Below the pieces are notes generated by a model that was not told the origin of the DNA, ran no database searches, and saw nothing but the letters and a program-made list of their open reading frames with translations. Positions 1 through 11,500 of a DNA stretch of 64,000 bases are shown here, in pieces. Numbering within the stretch: the stretch's first letter is position 1; every line of letters begins with the position of its first letter. Source of the DNA: Brassica napus. Its lineage: Eukaryota > Streptophyta > Magnoliopsida > Brassicales > Brassicaceae. The stretch lies in the NCBI RefSeq assembly GCF_020379485.1, contig NC_063436.1, positions 38,507,512-38,571,511 on the forward strand, written 5' to 3'. The position numbers and the translations under genes were made by a program.

Positions 1-3000
1 TCTCCTATACACGATTCTCCTCTTCACGATTCTCCTATTCATGATTCTTATCTTCACGATTCTCTACAAGTAAGTACCTAAATTATTGTTTGTTTCAAGT
101 CATTTTTTGAATTTGTTATTTCTGTTATAAGAAAATAGAAGAACATTGGTTGAGGATTGTCATGTTTCTAGTTAGATCTAAGAGAAATAGTATCGATAGT
201 GAACATTGAGTTTTTTTGAAAAATTATAAGCCTTTATAAATGTGGGTTTCAAGTAATTATAAAATGCGTGAACTCAAGAAGTGTTGTCTTGTATTGCAGT
301 TGGATAGCAACGAGTTTTGCACAACCTTGAAATTGCCTGGGAGGGTTTATGAAGCTGTAGAAACACCAGATAATCCCAAAGCGATAATCCATCACTCAAA
401 GATTGATTATATCGAGAAGGTGGAAGATATATTAGGAAAAGAAGAGTTTTCTTTCATAGAGAACTCTCACATTGGGAGCATTTTGAAGTTGGTTAAAAGG
501 AATAGGGTTCAATTTTCAGAAGAGTTGTTCCATTTTCTAATGCAGCGAAGAGTATTGACGCAAGGAGAGGATCTCTGGTTTACTTTCTCGGACCAGCCTA
601 TGAGGTTTTCACTAAGGGAATTTCATCTGACAACAGGCTTACGTTGTGAGGAAGATCAGACAATAACAGAGCCGCTGTTCAAAATAATGAAGAAGCCATA
701 CATTTGGATGCTGGGCAAGATTGATAAGTTTACGGTGAGAACGTTATATGAAATGTTTAAAAAGAAAGCACGAAGCATGCCAACACTAGAAAGATTATCC
801 CTTGGAACAGCAATACTCACAGAAGCGGTAATTATGGCAGAAAATCCGAGTTCTAAAATCCCGAGAGACAGGTTGCAGCGTTATATGAACTATCGCTCAC
901 ACAAGATTGCTTGGGGTAAAACTGCTTATAGAATCTTGATGAGAAGTGTAAAAAGTTTGAGTGCAAGTTCCTGGACAGGAGATAGTTATGAAGTGAGTGG
1001 TTTTGCGCTAGCCATAAATCTGTGGGCAATGTCATCAGTGAATGTGCTTGGTAAATCTTTGGGAAAGCCATGCGAGACATCCTCTTCTTCTGATCCGTTG
1101 TGTCTACATTGGGACTCAACAAGAACTCCGACAATAGCTGAAGTGTTAGAGCTGGAGAAGATAAACAATGTGAGTTTTTATAAGCGTATATAAATATATT
1201 CGTATTGTATTGTTTGAAAAGTGGATTTCTAGGGACTCCTTGAAAAGGTCCACAAATCGGTGTCTTGTAGGATTGTAAATTTGACATGTGTTTATACAAG
1301 ATTATAAATGTACTTTTATAAGGACTATATAAATTAATATATAAGAGGTTTACATAGATATGTTTTATTTATTCTACAGGTTGAGGTTAGCACAGTGATT
1401 GGATTGGCTGAGGAATACAAACATTTGGTGGGGGCAACACATAGTGACGATGCTGACTTTCACAGTGTTGTGAAACTAGTTCAACAAGGATACAAAATGA
1501 GGAGAAGCGATTGGGAGAAAGGTTTTGTGGATATGTTTGTTGCAACAGAAGATATAGGTCAACAACGCAAGACAAAAGACGAAGATGCAGAGCATGGTGA
1601 AGATCTGAACCATAATGAAGATGAAGAGGAAAAGAAAGATGAAGAGGAAAAGACAGATGAAGAGGAAAATAAAGATGAAGAGTATCAAAAGGATAAGGAG
1701 CAAAGAAAAGATAAAAATCATTCCATGTCTAACAGCGAGAAACTTGATAAGCTAATCCAAATGGTTCGTGATTTGGATAAGCGAGTAGTAATGATCCAGA
1801 ATGTTTTAGGAGTTAAGGTAACCAATTCAATTTTACCAATTACTTATCAAATTTCGCGTGTTATTCCTCTCTAATGATTTCACTTGTTTTTTTGAAGTTT
1901 AACGACAGTTCACCAAACAAAGAAGATTGTGAAAATGGAGCTAGTTCTGGTGATAGAAGAAGTGCACAAGATTATGAAAATGAAGAAGATACAATTAATG
2001 AAGAAGCAAACTCTGATGATAAAAAAAATGCACCAGATGATGAAAATGAAGAAGATACAATTGCTGAAGCAGCAAACTCTGAAGATACAATTGCTGAAGA
2101 AGCAAACTCTGGCGATGGAAGAAGTGCACTGGATGATGAAAATGAAAAAGAGATATGTGATGAAGAAGCAAAATCTGGTACAGAGCATCAAAGGGAAGAA
2201 GAGAATATTCTTGGGGAAATTGAGACTACACAAAAAATCACTCAAGACGAAGACACAGAAAAACTTGAATCAGAAAGTTGCTTGAAACAAACGTCGCAGG
2301 TATGAATCTAAAACAGGATATAAAGGTTTATAAATTTTTTAATTTAGTGATAGGCAAATTGAATTTCTTATTTCTTTTGTAGGTTACGTCGCCTACTCCA
2401 ACATTCAATACTCCAAACTTTGATACAAGGGTACAAAATTAATATATTTTATAAGGCCTTGTAAAAGTTTAATGTATATAGCATAAACATCTAATTTTCA
2501 AATATTTTGTCTGAAGGTTTCATCGCCTAATCCAACATTTACGTCTCCTAAGTTTGATCTCCTTTCCCAAGAAAGTCATAGTGGAAAGGGTACAAATGAG
2601 GTATTTTATAAAGCTTTATAAACTATTTCATGATCGTTAAGGTCTCTTAAACAATTATATAAAAACGATTTGCATGAATCAGGTTCTTATGAGAGATGTT
2701 TATGAGATTCCTGTTTTCCAACCTCTAATGAAAATAAAAAAGAGATTGGTACAACAACACAGCCAGGTTTGTTTTCCAAACTTTATGAGTATTGATTTAT
2801 TTTATAGACTTAATAATCCTTTGTAAAAAGGGGACTATTTTTTTTGTTCTGTAGGTAAACGAAGATGTTGAGCCTCCACTTCAAAAGAAGTTTAAAGCTG
2901 ATACAGATAATGTTCCGCTAAGAAGAAGTGAAAGAGGTCAAATACCATCCATTCATACACAACCACCGTTTACAGGAGCAAGGAAGAAACATCCGATTCT

Positions 3001-4051
3001 TCATCCCTTTGAGCCAGTTGATAAAACAAGAAAAGAAAAAATGAGAGAATGGAAAATGTCAAACAAAAGAAAGTAAGTTTTATTTTATAAGAAGCTATAT
3101 ATTTCATGAAACTAGATATCTACATAAAAAAGTATGAGTGTCCAATGTAGGAAGCTGAGAATCAATCAAGAGATAGTAAACGCAAAGTGGTTTTCGGATA
3201 TTGAAACTCCGGGAAAAAAACTTTCAAAAACGGTTAGACTATATGTGAACAAAAATTCTTTATAATCCCTTATAAATTTATATTAATCTTCTTTATAAAA
3301 CTATATGATCGCTATTCTGAGTATTTGTTTTTTTTTTGTTTCAGCATATTGAAGCAGGTTTTGAGTTGCTGAAACTGAGACAGATAAACAATCCAGATTT
3401 GTTTCTGAACAAAACTGCCTTAGTTGTTGGAGTGAAGTTTCTTGAAGAAATAGATGAGTTTTATGATGAGTTTTTAGATGACAAGAAAGGTTTCCAATTT
3501 GGAGCAGGCTTTGACAAGTACAACATAGAGAAGAATATCAACTTCCTCTATTCGGCCATTGCAGTAGCAGAGAAGTATTGGCTTGGAGTTGTAATCAACT
3601 TGGAGAAGAGAAATATCACAGCATTCAATTGTGCAGCAATGAAGTTCACAGATGCGAGTTTGGTCCCTTACGTTAATGCATATGCGATGGCTCTCCCATT
3701 CATGATTCGCTACTTCTTCAAAGATGTCAGCATGGATACAAGCAAGTTCTCGATAAAAATTGTATCTGAAGGTTTCCCACAGGTAACATCTTTATAACCG
3801 CTTATAAATCTTTATGGTAGATTTGTATCCAGGTTCTTCAGATCAAATAACTTATATTATAATTTATCTGCTAATATATTACTAAAACATATTTGTTTAA
3901 GGTTCTTAAAATAGAAGACAGTGGAGTTTATGCATTGAAGCTGATAGAGTGCCATGCAATGCGTATAGTGGATTTGACAAAGCTGAGTGAAGAAAAAATT
4001 GCAATCATCCGAGAAAAGTTGGCGGTTGATATCTTCTCGGAATTACAATGA
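1..4051 (+). CDS. VANC-like protein with DUF1985 and degenerate Ulp1-like domain (5' partial)
   Basis: I model exons 1-69, 300-1169, 1380-1817, 1898-2299, 2383-2430, 2517-2600, 2683-2766, 2855-3072, 3151-3232, 3345-3782 and 3902-4051, all with GT/AG borders and one continuous frame of about 960 residues. The first exon encodes a 5-residue repeat (Ser-Pro-Ile/Leu-His-Asp) and enters from the left. Exon 2 has the DUF1985 signature LWFTFSDQPMRFSLREFHL followed by TTGLRC. Exons 3-4 give a helical segment and acidic D/E/K repeats. Exon 8 has the basic stretch RRSERGQIPS seen in this family. The last two exons match the C-terminal half of Ulp1/C48 peptidases, but the positions of catalytic His, Asp and Cys read Tyr (YWLGVVINL), Asn (AFNC) and Ser (EDSGVYALK). 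It is therefore probably a pseudo-protease. In Arabidopsis such proteins are sequence-specific anti-silencing factors; that role here is inferred. Confidence 0.8.
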
Positions 4052-4528
4052 ATACTAATGTGGGAATGAACAAAAACTTTATAGCTTGCTTATAGTTATG
4101 TGTGAACAACTATCTGTTTTATGCGTGTTTGGTAAACTTTGTTTGTAGAATTCTGAGTATTATGAGTTTATGACTTGGATTTATGGTTTTCCTTAAATTT
4201 AGAAAGTTCAATGGTAAATTTGTATTTCAGTAGCTTTATAACACATTATTACAAATAGTTTATAACCTCTTATAAAATCAAAACAAAATGGTTTATTACA
4301 AATGAATTTACGATATATAAAGGAGTATATAAAAGTTATAAAGATTTATAAATCGTTTTTCAAGAGCTCATCAGTTCATAAAACAAAAAAGAATTAAGGT
4401 TTATAAAGTTGTATAAACAACCAAAATGATTTATAAATCTGTATAAAATAATGTATAAGGGCATATAAATTTATATAAGATAAAAAACAAAACTTGTTTT
4501 TTTACCTCTTGTAAAATCAATCGAGTTT

Positions 4529-5550
4529 AGGATATATAAAGGGAAATTTAAAAGTTATAAAGACTTATAAATCTATAAAAAAAGTAATTTATAAAGGCTT
4601 CTAAATCAGTTTACAAATATTATATACAAAAATAATGATATGTAAACACCAATACGAGGATATATAAAGGGAAATTTAAAAGTTATAAAGACTTATAAAT
4701 CTATAAAAAAAGTAATTTATAAAGGCTTCTAAATCAGTTTACAAATATTATATACAAAAATAATGATATGTAAACACCAATACGAGGATATATAAAGGAG
4801 AATTTAAAAGTTATAATGACTTATAAATCTATAAAAAAAGTAATTTATAAAGGCTTCTAAATCAGTTTACAAATATTATATACAAAAATAATGATATGTA
4901 AACACCAATACGAGGATATATAAAGGGGAATTTAAAAGTTATAAAGACTTATAAATCTATAAAAAAAGTAATTTATAAAGGCTTCTAAATCAGTTTACAA
5001 ATATTATATACAAAAATAATGATATGTAAACACCAATACGAGGATATATAAAGGGGAATTTAAAAGTTATAAAGACTTATAAATCTATAAAAAAAGTAAT
5101 TTATAAAGGCTTCTAAATCAGTTTACAAATATTATATACAAAAATAATGATATGTAAACACCAATACGAGGATATATAAAGGAGAATTTAAAAGTTATAA
5201 TGACTTATAAATCTATAAAAAAAGTAATTTATAAAGGCTTCTAAATCAGTTTACAAATATTATATACAAAAATAATGATATGTAAACACCAATACGAGGA
5301 TATATAAAGGGGAATTTAAAAGTTATAAAGACTTATAAATCTATAAAAAAAGTAATTTATAAAGGCTTCTAAATCAGTTTACAAATATTATATACAAAAA
5401 TAATGATATGTAAACACCAATACGAGGATATATAAAGGGGAATTTAAAAGTTATAAAGACTTATAAATCTATAAAAAAAAGTAATTTATAAAGGCTTCTA
5501 AATCAGTTTATATACAAAAATGATGATATGTAAGCAACATTATGAGTATA
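4529..5550. repeat. 128-bp tandem repeat, about 8 copies
   Basis: The phrase GAGGATATATAAAGG recurs at 4656, 4784, 4912, 5040, 5168, 5296 and 5424, a strict 128-bp period; a first copy begins near 4529 and a last, diverged copy fades out near 5550. Copies are nearly identical, differing at a few positions (GGGAAA, GGAGAA or GGGGAA after the TATATAAA). Each unit holds five TATAA-type sites with start spacings of 21, 10, 8 and 16 bp, so the array alone adds about 40 candidate sites. It lies just downstream of the first VANC-like gene. No coding potential. Confidence 0.97.
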
Positions 5551-5574
5551 CGTGCTAATCATAACGAGTAAGTA

Positions 5575-5645
5575 ATATGGTCTAGTGGTAAGTTGAGGTT
5601 GCTTAAAATTTCAATTTAGACAGAAACCCGTGTTCGACCCATGAC
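5575..5645 (+). other. tRNA-like / SINE-like relic with A and B boxes
   Basis: TGGTCTAGTGGT at 5579-5590 resembles a polymerase III A box and GTTCGACCC at 5632-5640 a B box, about 52 bp apart. The sequence between does not fold into an obvious tRNA cloverleaf, so this is more likely a tRNA-derived SINE head or a chance relic than a tRNA gene. It sits at the junction between the 128-bp array and the leader of the Agenet gene. Confidence 0.4.
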
Positions 5646-6266
5646 CTCAACGATTTATCTGTTTTTTTATCATTTACCAAAAGGGATGGCAAAACAGTAA
5701 ATTTAACTCTTCTCACGCGACACGTCTTCATCTTCTTCACTATGACACGTTTTTTTTTTTGCTTTCTTGTTTTCTATCATTTCTTCATCGTTTCTCTATG
5801 TCCGTAAATTTCAAGAAGAAGAATCAACACAACAATCTTCCCCATTTTGAATCATTATCGTGGCAAAAGGTAATTGAGTTTCATCTTCATTTTTGAATCA
5901 ACAATCTAAATTGAATTGAATTTTTGTTTGAAACCTAATTGATTGACTTAAAATCTCAATCTGTTTCAGTTTCAGTTCCAATTCAACTTGAATCGAATTT
6001 AGCAAAAGTTAATTCAAGAACATTCACTGTATTCTCTTTTGATTTTTTATATTCAATTTAGATCAAATTGAAATTCCTATCTGCTTTTGTATATACACTC
6101 CAAAATCGAATTGAATTTTTGTATGGAACCTAATTGATTTATCTAAAATCTCAATTTGTTTCAGTTTCTTGGATGCATGTCGTTCATTTGATCTTAATTC
6201 ACCTAGTTTCTTTCTTTTCTTGATTTTTTTTTTTGTGATCTGCATTTCCGATTCCTCCTCAGGAAG

Positions 6267-7787
6267 ATGAAAAATAATTTGAAGAAAAAAGGAAAACTTT
6301 TGTCTATTGCCAAAGATTGTGAAGTAGAAGTATCTATTCAAGAAGATGGGTTCAGAGGTTCTTGGTATAGAGCTATCCTCGAGCAAAATCCGACGAGAGT
6401 AACAGGAAAAAAGCTTCGGGTTAGTTACAAAACTATGTTCAACGAAGATGGTGTAAGTCCTTTGAAGGAAACTATTGAAAGAAGTTTTATTCGGCCAGTC
6501 CCGCCAGAGTGTCTGAATGAGGGTGTCGTATTCAAGGAAGGGTCGGTGGTGGATGCTTATTTTAATAATGGTTGGTGGACTGGTGTTATCGTAGTTGAAA
6601 GGCCAGATGGTAGTTTTTTGGTTTACTTTGATGATCCACCAGACATAATGAGATTCATCAGAAGCCAACTGAGACCTCATGCTGATTGGATCGGCTCCAA
6701 ATGGGTCAAAAGCAAAAACAAGGTATTGTTTTTTTTTGTATGTTTTAAGTTATAAAATTTTGAATGTTTGAGGGCTTTAGCTTATATATGATTGTTTTGG
6801 AATTGAAGGTATTGAGTCAACACATGTTTACGAGAGGGAAGTTGGTGGAAATGACCCGTGAAATTAGTGAAAGTGAAAAGGAAAAAATTTGGGTCCGAGC
6901 ATTGGTAATTACAGAAGTTCGGAAACAAGGAGATGATAGAAGAAAATTTCTGATCAAAAGATGTACAATCTCACAAAATTCGAGTGATGAAGCGGAAGGA
7001 AAACATTTAATAGTTGATATTTGCAAAATAAGGCCATCTCCTCCTCGAGATCTTTGTGCAGAGTACAGTCTGAACGACTATGTTGAAGTGGTTGTTACCC
7101 ATGGGTGGCGCAAAGGTCGAGTGACGGAAATTCTCCTTGAAAACAAATACAAAGTGTATTTCGCTGCCACAAAAGAGGATGCGGTTTTTAATTATACTGA
7201 GATTAGGCTGTCAATGGAGTGGCTAGGTGGTGGTAGTTGGATTCGCGCACATGAGGTATTTTCTCACACATAATTTGTATTCATTTTTGGTGCAATTTAA
7301 AATCTTCCTACACCATTTTTGCAGAGAGAATTTGAAAATAATGCTGGCACACCAATCAGACCCGGTCAAGATAGTCCTAGTAACACACTTGCCACCGATG
7401 AAGATGATACGTTGAATGATGATGCCACCAAAATCAGATCCGATCAAGAGAGCCCTAGTATCACACTTGTTTTAGAATCCAATGAAGAGGATAAGGTGAA
7501 TGATGATGCCACAGAAATCACATCCTCTCTCGAGAGACACAGAAACACTTCTGTTTTAGAAGCCACTGAGGCTGAAACACAAAACCATGAAACCATATAT
7601 GTAAGTTTTAGACTATCACCTATATATGTGTTCTCATAGGCTTCTTTTTCTTATCTTTAAACTATATATTTTTACTAATGATGTGTAGGGAAAGGAGTTA
7701 CCATTACCTCATGAATCAGAAGATATGATGGATGATGTAGCCACTCCAATCATAGACCCTCAAGAGATTCCACGAGGTAAAATGTAG
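6267..7787 (+). CDS. Agenet (Tudor-like) domain protein, DUF724-family N-terminal type
   Basis: Four exons, 6267-6722, 6809-7255, 7325-7600 and 7689-7787, all phase 0 with GT/AG borders, give about 425 residues with no stop. Start chosen at the first ATG after an untranslated leader. Four Agenet-type modules are visible: VEVSIQEDGFRGSWYRAIL (near residue 20), FKEGSVVDAYFNNGWWTG (near 95), FTRGKLVEMTREI (near 160) and YSLNDYVEVVVTHGWRKG (near 260), with linker motifs RPHADWIGSKWV and RLSMEWLGGGSWI. The tail is acidic and low in complexity. Known Agenet proteins bind modified histones or DNA-associated partners; the DUF724 family usually has a C-terminal DUF724 domain, absent here. The gene and its leader (about 5690-7790) almost lack the TATAA motif that fills the rest of the element, suggesting a captured host gene. 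The leader contains a 60-bp duplicated stretch (near 5912 and 6106). It could instead be a long-standing accessory gene. Confidence 0.8.
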
Positions 7788-8159
7788 ATTATGATTTATA
7801 AAAGCCTATAAATAATTTATAAAGACTTACAAATATGTGTAGTTTATAAGAGCAATAAATAGTTTACAAGGGCTTCTAAATCTATATAAAATTTTGACAA
7901 TTATTTTGAAGGGCTTATAAGGTTTTATGAAGATTTATAAAATAAGGTAATATATAAAGACCTATAAACAATTTTAAAAGATTTATAAATCTGTATAAAA
8001 TGATTTACAAATTTTGACAATAATTAATAAAGACTTATGAATCTCTATATAATAATTTATAAGGGTTAATAAAATTTTTTAAAAAGCATATAAATATTTT
8101 GCAGAAGCTTGTTAATCTATAATAGTTTATAAAACCGTTTTCTAAGCATTAAACCATAA

Positions 8160-8592
8160 ATAAACTTGGGCCTTAAACATTGATAATCGAAATTGGGCCT
8201 TAGTGTAAAAAAAATAAAACCGTCACGAATTAGGGTAAAAAGTCGGGACTTTTCATCGCCTTCCTCCGTTCGCGTCTCTTCTGATACAGAGCTGAAGCGC
8301 ATCTTTTGATCTCTATTTATACTCCGCCGTTCTACATTTCTTTGGTTACAAAAACTTACTTTTCACCATCGATTTCTCTTAACTCCGGTAATGTTATTGG
8401 TTCTTCTTAGCGATTCTTCTTCTCACTCTGTCATTTGCGATATATTTCATTGCTAGTTCTTTCGTTTTTGATGTGGTTAATCGATTTTAGAATGATCTAT
8501 TATGATTTACAAGTGTTGATAAACAAAACCTTTATAAGTCATTATAAAACATATCTTTGACATTGCCATTTTGAATTGTTTCAGGTGAAACG
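8160..8592 (+). promoter_or_regulatory. Promoter and intron-bearing leader of the second VANC-like gene
   Basis: Two TGGGCC (site II/TCP-type) elements lie at 8167-8172 and 8194-8199, and a weak TATA-like TATTTATACT near 8316. A 5' UTR exon appears to end at 8387 (AACTCCG before GTAATG) and an intron runs to the TTTCAG ending at 8584, so the start ATG at 8593 lies 8 nt into exon 2. The intron contains the TATAA pair 8533/8543. Site II elements are typical of plant genes expressed in dividing cells; activity here is inferred. Confidence 0.5.
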
Positions 8593-11500
8593 ATGAGTGA
8601 GTCTAATGACAAGATTGCTTTGCCAAAAAGAATCTCCGAAACTGGTACAAAAGGAGTCGTATTGCAAAGAATTAACAAGCGCTCCAATCTGAAGTTGGTT
8701 GGTAAAGTTGAAACCCTTTTGGGCAAAGAATTCAAGAAGCTTGAAGATTCATTCTTGGCTCCGGTAATTAAGATGGGAAGGAAGCAGAAGCTTATGGTGT
8801 TTTCAAGGCATTTGATTCATCACTTACTCTTAAGGAGAATTGATATAGGCGAGAAGGGTTTGTGGTTTACTTTTGGAGAACAACTAATGAGGTTTTCTCT
8901 AAGAGAATTCCACTTGACAACGGGTCTGCCTTGTGTTGTTGATAAAGATGAAGATGAAGCCGAGACTTCAGCAACAAAAAAGAAGAAGAAAGATCCATGG
9001 ATGAACAAGAATCAAACTCTAAACACCTTGCTTAAGCTTCTTGTCGAAAAGAGTAAAGAGCTTACTGCTGATCAGAGATTAAGATTGGGAGCTACAATCC
9101 TTGTGGAAGGGATATTGATGGCAAGCAATCCGGTGACAAGTATTCCAGAAGAGCGTCTGCTTAGAGCTAGAAATTTCAAAGAGTTTTGCAAGTATCCCTG
9201 GGGGAATTTGGCCTTTGATTATTTACTGAAAGAAGTGAAGAGCTTTACCTATGCAAAGCTGACGGAGAATAATCAATACGCGATTTGTGGCTTTATATAT
9301 GCGCTTCAGCTCTGGGCGTTATCTTCTGTGAATCAACTAGGCACATTCTTTGGTATTAGCGATGATGGAATTCAGTTTCCCTTGTGCTTGCATTGGAAAG
9401 AAACCAAAGCGCTTACTATTGAGGAGGTTAACAGATTCGACCAAATGGAGAAGGTAACCGTTTATAATGTTTTATAAAACTGTTTTAGTCTTTGCATTCT
9501 TCTTTTACCGATTGTTTGATCATATGCAAACACTTGTCAGGTTGATGTCAAATGTATCCTTGGAGATCCCGGATTGCATAGCGACTTGGTTGAAGATGTT
9601 GACTGTGAATTTGGAAGAGTTGTTGATCTTGTCAAAAGAGGATATCGTTTGAAGAGACAAGATTGGCTCAATAGAAGTGTCGACATTGCCGTTGCTGAAG
9701 CTGAAGTGGACGAAAATAATTCTGTTCCTGGGATTGATGCAACTGATCAAGAAAAGATTGAATTCCTCAATAATAAGGTAGTGTCTCTTGAAGAAAGAGT
9801 GAAGTACCTTGAAGGTCTTTTGAACATTCGTGGAGAAACTGTGAAGGTAAACTACTTTCTATATTTGTTTCGTGTTGTAAATGACAAAAAGATTCATATG
9901 CTTCTAACTTGTAACAGGAAACTGAGAAGTCAAAAGAAACTGAAGCCGCCACAAAAACCAAGGTTTGCTATCTATAACGTCTTCATATTCTTAATACAAT
10001 GTGTGTGAGCTCACATATAATATTTCAGGTAAATGGACAGAATGCCGATTATGAACTTGACGAAAATGAAGTTTTAGGAGTTTATATAGATGCCAAAAGA
10101 AAGGAAATCGCTAAGGTTATTTTATTTTTGATATTTTATAATGTTGTTATTAAATTCGAAATTGCTAAGCTAGTTTTTTTTCTTGTAATATTAGAGAAAG
10201 AAGAATGGTGTAAGACCTCCACGTGAAGTAGGACATCAAGATGAAGATGATGTAGAAGTCGAAGTCAATGAAGTAAGCTTATTTATAACACTTTATAAAT
10301 TGAAAACCGTTATAGAATTATAAATCATTAAAAATATGTAATTTTTTTTTTAAAATAGGAACAACCACAAGAAGAAGAGGAACAACAACAAGAAGATGAT
10401 ACAGAAGACGATGTGGACGATGGTGATAAAGAGAGTGAAAATCCGGAAACCAATGAAGTAAGCTGATTTATAAATCTTTAAAAACTGAACAATCGTTTTA
10501 AATTTATAAATCATTATAAATATGTAATCCTTTTATTGAAATAGGGACAGACACAAGAGGAAGAGGAACAACACCAAGAGGATGACGCAGAAGTCAATGA
10601 AGTAAGCTTATTTATAACCCTTTATAAATTGAAAACCGTTATAGAATTATAAATCATTAAGAATATGTAATCTTTTTTTTTTTTAAATAGGAACAGCCAC
10701 AAGAAGAAGAGGAACAACAAGAAGAAGAGGATACAGAAGACGATGTGGACGACGGTGATAAAGAGAGTGAAAATCCGGAAACCAATGAAGTAAGCTGATT
10801 TATAAATCTTTATAAACTGAACAATCGTTTTAAATTTATAAATCATTATAAATATGTAATCCTTTAATTGAAATAGGAACAGAAACAAGAGGAAGAGGAG
10901 CAACAACAAGAGGATGACACAGAAGTCAATACAGATGTTGACGTCGGTGCTAAGGAAAATGGATCTGAAAACCCCGTGAAAGGTTCAAAGAAACGTGGAA
11001 GAAAGGTAAATATCTCTCAGTGTATAAGGGTTTATAAAATGTTGTTTAGTATAATCTATGTAACTTTTTTTATTGTGTCATCAAAATTGAAGGATGGAGA
11101 AGAAAATGAGGATGCATATGAAAAGCCCGTGAAGGTTACAAGGAAAAGTGAAAGAGTAACTAAGGTAAATATCTCTCTGTGTATAATGCTTTATAAAATG
11201 CTGTTTAGTATAATCAATGTAACTTTTTTATTGTGTCATCAAAATTGAAGGGTGGAGAAGTAAATGAGGATGCATCTGAAAAGCCCATGAAGGGTACAAG
11301 GAAAAGTAAAAGAGGAACTAAGGTGAATATCTCTCAGTGTATAAGGGTTTATAAAATGCTGTTTAGTATAATCAATGTAACTTTTTTTATTGTGTCATCA
11401 AAATTGAAGGGTGGAGAAGTAAATGAGGATGCATCTGAAAAGCCCATGAAGGGTACAAGGAAAAGTAAAAGAGGAACTAAGGTGAATATCTCTCTGTGTA

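Noticed and set aside
853..1299. 148-codon minus-strand frame over the first DUF1985 exon
   Set aside because: Mirror of the coding exon, with no family match and crossing a clear splice site of the opposite strand.
3345..4051. Active SUMO protease of Ulp1 type
   Set aside because: All three catalytic positions are substituted and the N-terminal half of the peptidase fold is not seen.
4529..5550. Regular repeats resembling a CRISPR-like array
   Set aside because: The whole 128-bp unit is repeated without unique spacers, in plant transposon DNA; it is a satellite-like tandem repeat.
5575..5645. Functional tRNA gene
   Set aside because: A and B boxes are present but no acceptor stem or anticodon arm can be formed, and box spacing is too long for a simple tRNA.
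10622..10909. Hydrophobic minus-strand frame suggesting a membrane protein
   Set aside because: It is the antisense of Glu/Gln-repeat exons and TTTATAA-rich introns; Leu/Phe/Ile runs arise from GAA/GAG and AT repeats.
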